Assembly: GCA_965223025.1 (NCBI GenBank)
Contig: CBDCVP010000022.1
Coordinates: 1,488,001-1,552,000, forward strand
Direction of reading: 5' to 3'
DNA length: 64,000 bases
Origin: JABDMH01 sp965223025
GTDB taxonomy: Bacteria > Bacteroidota > Bacteroidia > Chitinophagales > Saprospiraceae
The notes below the pieces were generated by a model. That model saw only the letters and a program-made list of their open reading frames with translations. It was not told the origin of the DNA and searched no databases. A program made the translations under genes and the position numbers. This document shows, piece by piece, positions 52,573 through 61,259 of the stretch (position 1 is its first letter; the number at the start of each line of letters is the position of its first letter).

Positions 52573-55032
52573 ATGCGCGTTTTAAAATTTGGTGGATCTT
52601 CGTTAGCTGATGCTGATTGCATCAAGAATGTGGCAAAAGTCATTCAACACAAGCGCGATCATCACGTTCTTCCTAGAGCGGTCGTCGTGTCGGCATCTGG
52701 CAAGATGACAGATCTTCTTACTGAGATGGCAGACCTGGCGTCCAAAGGGGATCAGAAGTACAAGAAGCACTTGGCGGCCTTTGCTGATCACCATAGTAAG
52801 CTTGTGCATGATCTCTTTGAAGTTGAGAAGGCCCAGGAGGTCATGACGGAAATCAAAGCATTACAGAAAACACTGGACCAGCTGTTGCATGGTATTTACC
52901 TGGTGTTAGAAGCGTCTCCTCGCACCATGGATTACGTCTTGAGTTTTGGTGAAAGAAGCAGTGCCTTCATCATCAGTAACTATTTTAACAGCATTGGTAT
53001 TGCGTCAAATTTTTTGGATGCCAGAGAGATCATTAAAACCAACAAAAGCTTTGGCGCTGCGCAGGTGGACTTAGCGGTCAGCTATCAAAAAATCAGAGAT
53101 CGATTTGCCAACGATGACAGGTTAGAAGTGATAACTGGTTTTATTAGTTCGGCCAAAGGAGGTCTGACCACTACCTTGGGCAGAGGTGGTTCTGATTATA
53201 CCGCCGCCATTGTTGGAGCTGCCTTGGATGCTGAAGCAATTGAGATCTGGACCGATGTAGATGGTGTACTCACCTCTGACCCAAACAAGGTAAAGGATGC
53301 TTTTACTATTAAGGAGATGACCTATGCTGAGGCGATTGAGATGTCACATTTCGGTGCCAAAGTCATTTATCCTCCTACGATTCATCCCGCTTTGGCCAAG
53401 GATATTCCTGTTTTTATCAAGAATACTTTCAATCCCGATGCTGAAGGGACGCACATAAGTCAAACCACTACCGCCGCGTACGACAAAGCTGTTAAGGGAA
53501 TCTCATCTATCTCCAATATTAGTTTGCTGACCTTACAGGGAAGCGGTTTATTTGGTGTACCTGGCATTGCAGCCAGACTCTTTGGTAGCCTTTCTCAGGA
53601 AGGCATCAATGTCATCCTGATCACCCAGGGATCATCAGAACACTCGATCAGCTTTGCTGTGCAACCCAAATCTGTACGCAAAGCCAAAAGGTGTGTAGAA
53701 AATGCCTTTGAGTTTGAGTTGAAGCGTGGATCCATCGAACCCCTTCGCATCGAAAAAGATCTATCAGTCATTGCCATAATAGGTGAGAATATGCGGTATA
53801 AACCAGGAGTAGCTGGCAAAATGTTGACCGCACTAGGCAAGAATGGCATCAATGCTGTGGCCATAGCTCAGGGATCTTCGGAGCTTAACATCTCGGTAGT
53901 AATTGGTAAAGACGACGAAGCCAAAGCTCTGAATGTGCTTCATGAGGCCTTTTTCTTGTCAGATGCCAAGATCATTCATCTTTTCATGGTAGGTGTTGGT
54001 CTCATCGGAGGCACATTGCTCAACCAGTTGAAAGAGCAAGCCACCTTCTTGAGAGACAAGCGATCTTTGGAAATCAAGGTGGTTGGACTTGCCAATACCA
54101 AGAAGATGTATTTTGACGAGTTGGGCTTAGATATTGAGAAGTGGAAAGATCTACTTGTATCTTCCTCGACAGTCAGCAACATGGATCAATTCGTCGAGCA
54201 GATGATCCAGCTCAATCTCTCTAACTCTGTCTTTGTGGATAACACTGCAGACCTGTTGATACCTGACCACTATCAGGCCATTCTCGATGCTGCTATTTCG
54301 ATATCGACCCCAAACAAGGTGGCCACCTCATCGGACTTCCACCAATACTTAAACCTGTTGAACCGGGCAGAAAAAAGGAATGTGTACTTCGGTTATGAAA
54401 CCAATGTGGGTGCTGGCTTGCCCGTGATATCTACGCTTCGAAACCTGGTGGATAGTGGTGATCAGATTATTAAAATCGAAGGAGTGTTGTCTGGATCGCT
54501 ATCTTATATTTTCAATCACTTTAGCCAAGAAACACCATTTAGTCAGGCAGTTCAGAAAGCTGGTGAACTGGGATACACAGAACCAGATCCCAGAATGGAT
54601 CTCAATGGTCTAGATGTAAAGCGCAAAATCCTAATCCTGGCCAGGGAAGCTGGTCTGACCATGGAGTCGTCAGATGTCCATGTGGATAATGTGCTGCCTG
54701 ACTATTGTCAGCGTGCTGCGTTGGGACCAGAGCTTGAGGAGGCTCTCAAGCGTGCTGATTCGTACTTTGAGGATATCAGAAGCGAGGCAACATCAAAAGG
54801 ACAGCGTCTACGTATGATTGCCAAACTGGAGCATGGTCGTGCGACGATTGGATTGCAGGCAGTGGGGCTTGAGAGTCCCTTCTACTTTTTGAGTGGCAGC
54901 GATAATATGCTCGTTTTCACTACAGAAAGGTACAAGGAGAGACCTTTGGTGATCCAAGGTCCTGGTGCCGGTGCAGAAGTGACGGCTGCCGGTGTATTTG
55001 CTGAAATCATTCACATAGGGAATTTATTATGA
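52573..55032 (+). CDS. thrA: bifunctional aspartate kinase/homoserine dehydrogenase
   Basis: The protein carries out the first and third steps of the threonine branch. The 819 residues contain the aspartokinase domain (VLKFGGSSLADADC at the start, RGGSDYTAAI), two ACT regulatory domains in the middle (near 310-460, with QGSSEHSISFAV and QGSSELNISVVIG), and homoserine dehydrogenase from about 465 (VGVGLIGGTLLNQL, TNVGAGLPVISTLRNL, GVLSGSLSYIFN, DVKRKILILAREAG). It overlaps thrB by 4 bp (ATGA). Confidence 0.96.
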   Translation: MRVLKFGGSSLADADCIKNVAKVIQHKRDHHVLPRAVVVSASGKMTDLLTEMADLASKGDQKYKKHLAAFADHHSKLVHDLFEVEKAQEVMTEIKALQKTLDQLLHGIYLVLEASPRTMDYVLSFGERSSAFIISNYFNSIGIASNFLDAREIIKTNKSFGAAQVDLAVSYQKIRDRFANDDRLEVITGFISSAKGGLTTTLGRGGSDYTAAIVGAALDAEAIEIWTDVDGVLTSDPNKVKDAFTIKEMTYAEAIEMSHFGAKVIYPPTIHPALAKDIPVFIKNTFNPDAEGTHISQTTTAAYDKAVKGISSISNISLLTLQGSGLFGVPGIAARLFGSLSQEGINVILITQGSSEHSISFAVQPKSVRKAKRCVENAFEFELKRGSIEPLRIEKDLSVIAIIGENMRYKPGVAGKMLTALGKNGINAVAIAQGSSELNISVVIGKDDEAKALNVLHEAFFLSDAKIIHLFMVGVGLIGGTLLNQLKEQATFLRDKRSLEIKVVGLANTKKMYFDELGLDIEKWKDLLVSSSTVSNMDQFVEQMIQLNLSNSVFVDNTADLLIPDHYQAILDAAISISTPNKVATSSDFHQYLNLLNRAEKRNVYFGYETNVGAGLPVISTLRNLVDSGDQIIKIEGVLSGSLSYIFNHFSQETPFSQAVQKAGELGYTEPDPRMDLNGLDVKRKILILAREAGLTMESSDVHVDNVLPDYCQRAALGPELEEALKRADSYFEDIRSEATSKGQRLRMIAKLEHGRATIGLQAVGLESPFYFLSGSDNMLVFTTERYKERPLVIQGPGAGAEVTAAGVFAEIIHIGNLL

Positions 55033-55961
55033 GAGCTGGCATTAAAGTATTCGCACCCGCATCAGTAGCTAATGTAGCTTGCGGATTTGATATACTTGGT
55101 TTTGCCTTGGAAGAACCTGGCGATGAAGTCATTGCCAGACCATCAGAGCAGAAGGGGTTGTCGATTTCCAAAATTACGGGCGATAATCAGCGTCTTCCTT
55201 ACGATATCATGAAGAACACTGCGGGATTTGCAGCACATGCCCTTATGGAGCATCTGGGTTGTATCGAGGAGCCGATCGAACTAGAGATTCACAAGAAGAT
55301 GCCTTTTAGTAGTGGATTAGGATCTTCAGCAGCCAGTGCTGTCGGGGCCGTGGTAGCTGTCAACGAATTGCTGGGAAGGCCTTTGACGCGGCGTGAATTG
55401 CTGCCTTTTGCAGTATTGGGTGAGCAGGTAGCTGATGGAGCTTATCACGCAGACAATGTGGCACCAGCCCTGATCGGTGGTATTGTGCTCATCCGGGACA
55501 ATGTCAGTCTTGACTTTCACCGGGTACCAGTACCAAAAGGTCTGGTTGCTGCAGTAGTGTATCCACACATCAACATTCTGACGAAAGATGCACGGGATGT
55601 CATCGAACCGCAGGTATCACTGCAAAGTATGATCACCCAGACAGGTAATATCGCAGGGCTGATACTGGGGCTCATGCAATCTGATTTTGATCTGATATCC
55701 AGATCTCTCCATGATGATGTCATAGAGCAACAAAGAGCACCTTTGATTCCCAATTTCTACGAAGTCAAGAAGTGTGCTTTAGACCAAGGCGCTCTGGGGT
55801 GCAGCATTTCTGGAGCAGGTCCATCCATCTTTGCGCTGTTTAACCAAACCAGTACTGCCGAACTTGCCAGCGCCCGGATGAAAGCAATCTTTGAAAGAGA
55901 GGACATTGCCACCGATGTCTATCTATCTCCCATTAACCTCAATGGAACCGTAGTCTATTAA
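55029..55961 (+). CDS. thrB: homoserine kinase
   Basis: This GHMP kinase phosphorylates homoserine with ATP. The 310-residue protein has VFAPASVANVACGFDILGFA, the ATP loop MPFSSGLGSSAASAVGAVVA and GCSISGAGPSIFAL. Second gene of the thrABC operon, 14 bp before thrC. Confidence 0.96.
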   Translation: MRAGIKVFAPASVANVACGFDILGFALEEPGDEVIARPSEQKGLSISKITGDNQRLPYDIMKNTAGFAAHALMEHLGCIEEPIELEIHKKMPFSSGLGSSAASAVGAVVAVNELLGRPLTRRELLPFAVLGEQVADGAYHADNVAPALIGGIVLIRDNVSLDFHRVPVPKGLVAAVVYPHINILTKDARDVIEPQVSLQSMITQTGNIAGLILGLMQSDFDLISRSLHDDVIEQQRAPLIPNFYEVKKCALDQGALGCSISGAGPSIFALFNQTSTAELASARMKAIFEREDIATDVYLSPINLNGTVVY

Positions 55962-55967
55962 CGAAAA

Positions 55968-55983
55968 CGTTTCACGTGAAACT
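55968..55983. other. parS-like ParB-binding site (1), over the thrC start codon
   Basis: CGTTTCACGTGAAACT contains the perfect 14-bp palindrome GTTTCACGTGAAAC, identical to the core of the bacterial parS consensus TGTTTCACGTGAAACA. The thrC GTG start codon lies in its centre. ParB spreading from parS serves chromosome segregation; sites inside or beside genes near the origin are common. Confidence 0.7.
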
Positions 55984-57283
55984 ATATAGCACCAAAGATC
56001 CCCAAAGTTCTTATGAACTCCGGCAGGCGGTACTCGATGGTCTGGCTCCCGATGGTGGTCTTTTTATGCCACACCAAATCGAACCTCTACCCTCAGACTT
56101 CTGGAAGGATTTCTACTCGCTCACCTTCAAAGAGCTTTGTGTTCTCATCACCCAGCACCTCCTGGCACCAGCAGTCCCTCCGCAAGATGCCCGCCAGATC
56201 GTGGAGCGTGCGTTGGTTTTTGAAGCACCGCTGAAACACCTCTCTGAGCATATATCGGTACTCGAATTGTTCCATGGCCCTTCTTTGGCTTTCAAGGATT
56301 TTGGTGCCCAATTTATGGCACAGCTCATGTCTTACTTTCATGCCGACAGCAGTCATCCCTTGATCATTTTGGTGGCTACCTCGGGAGATACAGGAGGTGC
56401 AGTTGCTGCAGGTTTTTACGAAGTCCCCGGTATGGAGATCGTCATTCTCTTTCCCAAAGACAAGGTCAGTGTCCTGCAAGAAAAGCAGCTTACTACCTTC
56501 AAATCAAATGTGACTGCTATCGAAATTAACGGCACTTTCGATGACTGTCAATCCCTAGTGAAAGAAGCCTTTGTAGATCAGACATTAAGGCAGCGACTTA
56601 ATTTATCTTCTGCCAACTCGATCAATATTGCGCGACTTATACCACAAAGTTTTTACTATTTCGAGGCTCTGCGACAATTGGGTTCCACCAATCAACCGGT
56701 TGCTGTCAGTGTGCCAAGCGGCAACTTTGGCAATCTTACTGCTGGACTGATAGCGAAAAGATTGGGAGCTCCCATACAACACTTCATTGCATCTACTAAT
56801 ATCAATGACGTAGTACCCATATATCTGAGCACCGGTAGTTTTGAGGCACGTCCGTCAATCGCTACCATTTCCAATGCCATGGATGTCGGAAATCCCTCCA
56901 ATTTTGAGAGGATGCTTCATCTTTATGGTTCCACGTGGAACGAACTAAAGAACGACATCACTGGTTTCTCGTTTACCGACAGTCAAACCAAAAGAGCCAT
57001 CAGAACTGTATATGAGGAGTACCAATACCTCCTAGATCCTCATGGAGCAGTGGCTTTCCTAGGTCTAAGTGCTTACTTACATGACCACCCATCGTACCTG
57101 GGGATTTTACTGGCCACGGCCCACCATTCAAAATTCAAGAATACAATCGACCGAACACTGGGATTTAGTACTTCTTTGCACCCCACCCTGGAGAAACTGA
57201 AAAACATCCCTGGAGAAGCACATGGACTACCCGCAGAGTTTCATCAATTTAAAGAGTTTCTACTCGGTAAATATGCCGTTTAA
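55976..57283 (+). CDS. thrC: threonine synthase
   Basis: A PLP enzyme turns phosphohomoserine into threonine. The 435-residue protein has LYSTKDPQSSYELRQAVLDG (in part), LAPDGGLFMP, the PLP lysine in GPSLAFKDFGAQFM, TSGDTGGAVAAGF, and SVPSGNFGNLTAGL. The start is GTG inside a parS-like palindrome, 14 bp after thrB; a second parS-like palindrome lies within the gene at 56928. Confidence 0.96.
   Translation: MKLYSTKDPQSSYELRQAVLDGLAPDGGLFMPHQIEPLPSDFWKDFYSLTFKELCVLITQHLLAPAVPPQDARQIVERALVFEAPLKHLSEHISVLELFHGPSLAFKDFGAQFMAQLMSYFHADSSHPLIILVATSGDTGGAVAAGFYEVPGMEIVILFPKDKVSVLQEKQLTTFKSNVTAIEINGTFDDCQSLVKEAFVDQTLRQRLNLSSANSINIARLIPQSFYYFEALRQLGSTNQPVAVSVPSGNFGNLTAGLIAKRLGAPIQHFIASTNINDVVPIYLSTGSFEARPSIATISNAMDVGNPSNFERMLHLYGSTWNELKNDITGFSFTDSQTKRAIRTVYEEYQYLLDPHGAVAFLGLSAYLHDHPSYLGILLATAHHSKFKNTIDRTLGFSTSLHPTLEKLKNIPGEAHGLPAEFHQFKEFLLGKYAV
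56927..56942. other. parS-like ParB-binding site (2), inside thrC
   Basis: GGTTCCACGTGGAACG holds the perfect 14-bp palindrome GTTCCACGTGGAAC, the parS variant known from pseudomonads, differing from site 1 by one symmetrical base pair. It lies 959 bp from site 1. Confidence 0.6.
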
Positions 57284-57414
57284 AACTGGTGGTGACGGGT
57301 CTATTTTACGCTGGTCAAATCGCTGGTAGAACAAAACCACCCAAAGAATCTGATGAGGACGCCGACTGCAATATGGAAATGATAATGAGGCATCATAAGC
57401 CATAAACTAGCGTA

Positions 57415-58200
57415 CTAGACCGGCTTTTCTACCTTTTCTACCTTAGAAAGGAAATCTTTTAACGAGGCATTAAATATCGCAGACTGCTCCAACATGGGTG
57501 CATGACCGCATCTATCAACCATGACTAGTTCGCTAGATGGTATTAACTCGTGAAATTTTTCGCCGACAAACTTAGGTGTGATGGTATCTTGCTCACCCCA
57601 TACCAACAGAGTGGGTATCTCAATTTTATGCAGACTTCCCTCTACATTATGCCTAATGGCAGATTTAGCTGTTTTTACAATCCTGATTGCTTTTGATCGA
57701 TTATTGACTATATCAAAAACCTCATCCACCATCTCATCCGTGGCTATATTAGGATCATAAAAAGTCAGGGATACCTTCTTACGGATGTATTCATAGTCCT
57801 CCCTTCTGGGAAATCCCGTCCCGAAAGCACTTTCATATAAACCAGAGCTACCCGTTAGTGTCAAGGATTCCAAATGCTCTTGTCCCTTTAGCGTATATAA
57901 TAAGGCGATGTGGCCTCCCAACGAATTTCCCAATAGATGAAACCTATCTAATTCCACCACCTCTACAAAATTCTCCACATACTCCAAAAGTCCTCCCAGT
58001 GACAGTTTTCGAAGTGGCATCTCAAAGATCGGCAAGAGTGGCATCAATATTCTCCTGTGCTGAGAGAACTCTCCAATCAAAGCATCAAAATTGCTTGCCG
58101 TCCCAAATAGTCCATGAAGTAATACCAACGGTACAGTATCTTCTACGCCAATGTCGATATAGTTAATGCCATTCTTCTCGCTGAGTGGATATTCCGTCAT
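57415..58200 (-). CDS. alpha/beta hydrolase
   Basis: The 261-residue protein has the oxyanion-hole HGLFGTASNFDAL, the nucleophile elbow GNSLGG (serine), the acid in VWGEQDTITP and the base in RCGHAPMLEQ. It could be an esterase or C-C hydrolase; substrate unknown. Convergent with thrC, divided by 131 bp, and 35 bp after ctaA, so probably on the ctaA transcript. Confidence 0.9.
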   Translation of the reverse strand: MTEYPLSEKNGINYIDIGVEDTVPLVLLHGLFGTASNFDALIGEFSQHRRILMPLLPIFEMPLRKLSLGGLLEYVENFVEVVELDRFHLLGNSLGGHIALLYTLKGQEHLESLTLTGSSGLYESAFGTGFPRREDYEYIRKKVSLTFYDPNIATDEMVDEVFDIVNNRSKAIRIVKTAKSAIRHNVEGSLHKIEIPTLLVWGEQDTITPKFVGEKFHELIPSSELVMVDRCGHAPMLEQSAIFNASLKDFLSKVEKVEKPV

Positions 58201-58235
58201 ACTACAAAAGTATTAATAGGCCTAAAAATAGCACA

Positions 58236-59276
58236 TTAATATTTGCTCGGTTTCATCCCGAAGTAATGAATATATACCGCTGTCATCAATATGGCAATAG
58301 CGACCATTTGATGCGCAACTCCCAAGCCAACTGGAACCGTACCAATGCTCTTCAATAAAACACCAACCCCAAGCACAATCTGCGTTATCAACAGTATTAT
58401 CAACATCCTTGGAGCGTGCTGTAATCCCATAGATTTCCAACTTACTTTATACCTATAGTACATATATAATATACTAATAATCAATACATAGCCAATAGAC
58501 CGGTGTAAAAACTGTACCAAGGCTGCTAGCATTGGTGATTCATCATAATTAACAAAGTTATCAACACTCCAAGCACTACCATCCAATAATACCGTTGGCC
58601 ATATAGCTCCCTTGTAATCAGGCCATTCCGGATAGACAAGTGAAGCCTTGACACCCGACATTATGCCTCCCAAAAAAATCTGCAATCCAATCAGAATAAT
58701 GAAGTACCGCATAGCCTTTGACCGTTGTACATCTCCCACCGCCTTAGGAAATCTGTACTGCAAAGTCACCCAAAGTAAATAACCCAGAACCAATAGTGCC
58801 AATCCTAAATGAAGAGACAACTTATATGCATTGACCCATGGCCTATCCACCAAACCACTGGCCACCATAATCCAGCCAAACACCCCCACCAGACCTGCCA
58901 GTAAAAACACCACCAGCAATCTCTTGATCATCACGCTCGAGAGCCATCCCCTGGCCACAAAAAATATGAATGGTATCAAGAATATAAAACCCATACTCCG
59001 TGCCCACAGACGATGCAGGTATTCCCAAAAATAGATCCACTTAAACTCCGATAACGACATCCCTCTATTCAACTTCTCGTACTGAGGAGTCTCCTTGTAC
59101 AAATCAAACGCTTCACTCCAGGCATCGGCATTCAGCGGTGGTATGGTCCCTGTCACCACCTCCCATTTAGTAATGGACAGTCCTGATCCGGTCAATCTAG
59201 TGATGCCTCCTATCACAACTTGTACGAAGATCAGCACGATTCCCATCAATAACCACACGTAAACTGGCTTTCTCAT
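58236..59276 (-). CDS. ctaA: haem A synthase, COX15/CtaA family
   Basis: CtaA oxidises the haem O methyl group to give haem A for cytochrome oxidase, in the inner membrane. The 346-residue protein has about eight helices in two similar four-helix halves, with GGITRLTGSGLSITKWEVVT early, YFWEYLHRLWARSMG (conserved histidine) and LVQFLHRSIGYV and VAHQMVAIAI in the second half. Length is as in alphaproteobacterial and mitochondrial COX15 proteins. No cox operon genes are adjacent. Confidence 0.94.
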   Translation of the reverse strand: MRKPVYVWLLMGIVLIFVQVVIGGITRLTGSGLSITKWEVVTGTIPPLNADAWSEAFDLYKETPQYEKLNRGMSLSEFKWIYFWEYLHRLWARSMGFIFLIPFIFFVARGWLSSVMIKRLLVVFLLAGLVGVFGWIMVASGLVDRPWVNAYKLSLHLGLALLVLGYLLWVTLQYRFPKAVGDVQRSKAMRYFIILIGLQIFLGGIMSGVKASLVYPEWPDYKGAIWPTVLLDGSAWSVDNFVNYDESPMLAALVQFLHRSIGYVLIISILYMYYRYKVSWKSMGLQHAPRMLIILLITQIVLGVGVLLKSIGTVPVGLGVAHQMVAIAILMTAVYIHYFGMKPSKY

Positions 59277-59289
59277 GAATCATTTGAAT

Positions 59290-59760
59290 GTTTATCAACT
59301 CATTCCCCTGTATTATAATGATTTTATAAAAAACTTCTCATCCTAATCATCATTATCAGTACTGTTAAATTGTCTGTAAGAGTCGATGATCAAATAGAAA
59401 TAATTAATATATAACAATTTGAAATGTATTATGCACACATATTTATTTGTAAAATATTGAATTTCAAGTAATTAACTCAATCTATTATCGATGTTAATAA
59501 CACTAGATGTTGGTAAGAAAATGAGAAATAATCGTTGATGTAAGGCTAGAACCTGTGCATTATATCGGTGGAAAATGAGTTATTATGCACAAATAGAGAC
59601 GCAGATAAGTCACTTCATAATCAGATGTTAGTAAAGTGCTATTCTTATTACCTAATGTGGATACATATACACACATCTTTTGTTATTTTTATATGTATAT
59701 TATATTGTTATTTATTATTTTATATCTGCGCTAATATGGTCATGTTTATAATGTACCAGG
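59290..59760. other. candidate replication origin: AT-rich gap with DnaA-box-like sites
   Basis: A 500-bp intergenic region, about 70 percent AT by eye, contains TTATGCACA twice (59429-59437, 59583-59591), both matching the DnaA-box form TTATNCACA, and three one-mismatch boxes: reverse-strand TAATGCACA (59554-59562), reverse-strand GTATCCACA (59656-59664) and ATATACACA (59665-59673). A very AT-rich stretch (59676-59735) beside them could be the unwinding element. No dnaA gene is near. Two parS-like sites lie 2.5-3.5 kb away. No reading frame is supported here. Confidence 0.4.
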
Positions 59761-59808
59761 CTACCTTGCGTTTTACAGATGACCACAGGTCTAAGAAAGC
59801 TCAAACAC

Positions 59809-60462
59809 ATGAAACGACTCTCTTGCATCGTCACCAAGAGTGAAATACAGGCACATTTAGGCGATGTCGAACTTGAAACCAGTCTAACACATGCCTATGC
59901 CATAGATGTGCATGATCCCATGACCATCATCATCAGTCATAGTGGTCGATGTATTGAGGCGCGCTGGGGACTCAACCCAGTCCGAGAAAAAAGCACGATC
60001 AATCTACCTTATGTTAGCTTTCTTCGTGTTCATGTGAAGCCGACATTCAGAATGGCGTTTAGACAATGTCGAGCTATTGCAGTCATCGATAGCTTCTATT
60101 GCTGGAACAAAGATGAAAGCCTACCATACAGAGTCAGAATGAAGCAATCTGAGCCTATGTTTATTCCTTGTGTCTATCAATCGGTACACGGACAACCACA
60201 ATCTTATACTTGTTCATTATTGGTTAGGGAGGCAGAATCAACGATGAATACCTGCACAGATGTCGAACCGATGATCTTTTCCGCCATTGAAATCAAGAAA
60301 TGGCTGAATCACATTGATGTTTCTGAAGCCATTGAAATACTCAATCGTAATCAACGGGTGAAGTTTAATCAACAGCAGGTATCCAATAAAGTCATGATCA
60401 AGGGATATAGTGATAAATCTCTGCATCAGGACAATCACCGAGAAATGACACTCTTCGGATAA
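59809..60462 (+). CDS. SRAP-domain protein (HMCES/YedK-like), catalytic residues not conserved
   Basis: From the ATG at 59809 the protein has 217 residues (an ATG 30 bp upstream keeps the frame). The SRAP framework is visible: ARWGLNPVREKSTINL, FRMAFRQCRAIAVIDSFYCW, and PYRVRMKQSEPMFIPCVYQS. But the catalytic Cys2 of MCGR is absent (the N-terminus reads MKRLSCIV), the active-site glutamate of the usual DGFYEW is Cys, and the late histidine motif is TCTDVEPM. SRAP proteins shield abasic DNA by covalent Cys2 linkage; this one probably cannot do so in the usual way. It overlaps dtd by 1 bp (TAATG). Confidence 0.75.
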   Translation: MKRLSCIVTKSEIQAHLGDVELETSLTHAYAIDVHDPMTIIISHSGRCIEARWGLNPVREKSTINLPYVSFLRVHVKPTFRMAFRQCRAIAVIDSFYCWNKDESLPYRVRMKQSEPMFIPCVYQSVHGQPQSYTCSLLVREAESTMNTCTDVEPMIFSAIEIKKWLNHIDVSEAIEILNRNQRVKFNQQQVSNKVMIKGYSDKSLHQDNHREMTLFG

Positions 60463-60914
60463 TGCGCTTAGTCATTCAAAGAGTCGATAGTGCTAACGTC
60501 GCCATCGAAAAAGTTATTAAGGCCGAAATAGCACAAGGTTTGTTGGTCCTGGTTGGTATCGAGCAAACCGACACGGTAGAAGACGTTGACTGGTTAGTAA
60601 GAAAACTGGTACATATGCGCCTTTTCCCAGACAATACTGACCGGATGAATAAGTCAATAGTGGATGTTGGTGGAGAGATTTTGGTCATCAGCCAGTTTAC
60701 ACTGCATGCCAGTACCAAGAAAGGCAATAGACCCTCCTTTTTACGAGCGGCAAAACCAGATGTCGCCATTCCTCTATATCAACAATTTTTACAAACACTA
60801 AACTCCACATACCCTGGTCACGTCAAATCTGGATCATTTGGTGCCTATATGAAAATTACTTTGATCAATGATGGACCAGTCACCATCATCATCGATAGCA
60901 AAAATGTTGCCTGA
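60462..60914 (+). CDS. dtd: D-aminoacyl-tRNA deacylase
   Basis: Dtd cleaves D-amino acids (and glycine) off tRNA. The 150-residue protein starts MRLVIQRVDSANVAI and has both active-site motifs: SQFTLHASTKKGNRPSF and NDGPVTIII (the GP motif). Translationally coupled on both sides, with the SRAP gene and the MazG-like gene. Confidence 0.95.
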   Translation: MRLVIQRVDSANVAIEKVIKAEIAQGLLVLVGIEQTDTVEDVDWLVRKLVHMRLFPDNTDRMNKSIVDVGGEILVISQFTLHASTKKGNRPSFLRAAKPDVAIPLYQQFLQTLNSTYPGHVKSGSFGAYMKITLINDGPVTIIIDSKNVA

Positions 60915-61252
60915 TGCTGGAATCGTTACAAAATGAAGTAGACCGGTGGATTAAGACGTATGGTGTTAGGTATTTTGATGAGCTTACCAATACGGCTATA
61001 CTCATGGAAGAGGTAGGTGAATTGGCAAAACTCATCGCTCGCATATACGGTCAGCAATCCTTCAAAAATGAGGTCTCGACCCAAGATCAGCGAGAAATGT
61101 TTGCCGATGAACTGGCTGATGTCCTTTTTGTCTTGACATGTCTTGCTAATCAAACAGGAGTGGACCTCTCTGAGGCAATGAGGAAGAATTTACTTAAAAA
61201 GACTCAGCGGGACCCAGATAGACACCGATCCAACCGCAAACTCAGTGACTGA
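60914..61252 (+). CDS. MazG-like nucleotide pyrophosphohydrolase
   Basis: The 112-residue single-domain protein has the metal motif EEVGELAKLIA (ExxE) and DELADVLFVLTCLA (ExxD), typical of small all-alpha NTP pyrophosphatases. It probably clears non-canonical NTPs, which fits the neighbouring quality-control enzyme dtd. The start ATG overlaps the last base of the dtd stop. Confidence 0.9.
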   Translation: MLESLQNEVDRWIKTYGVRYFDELTNTAILMEEVGELAKLIARIYGQQSFKNEVSTQDQREMFADELADVLFVLTCLANQTGVDLSEAMRKNLLKKTQRDPDRHRSNRKLSD

Positions 61253-61259
61253 GTCGCAA

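Noticed and set aside
57300..57415. Reverse-strand frame continuing in phase after the alpha/beta hydrolase stop (about 35 codons, hydrophobic)
   Set aside because: Too short and without a recognised family; could be a decayed membrane-protein end, but support is too thin.
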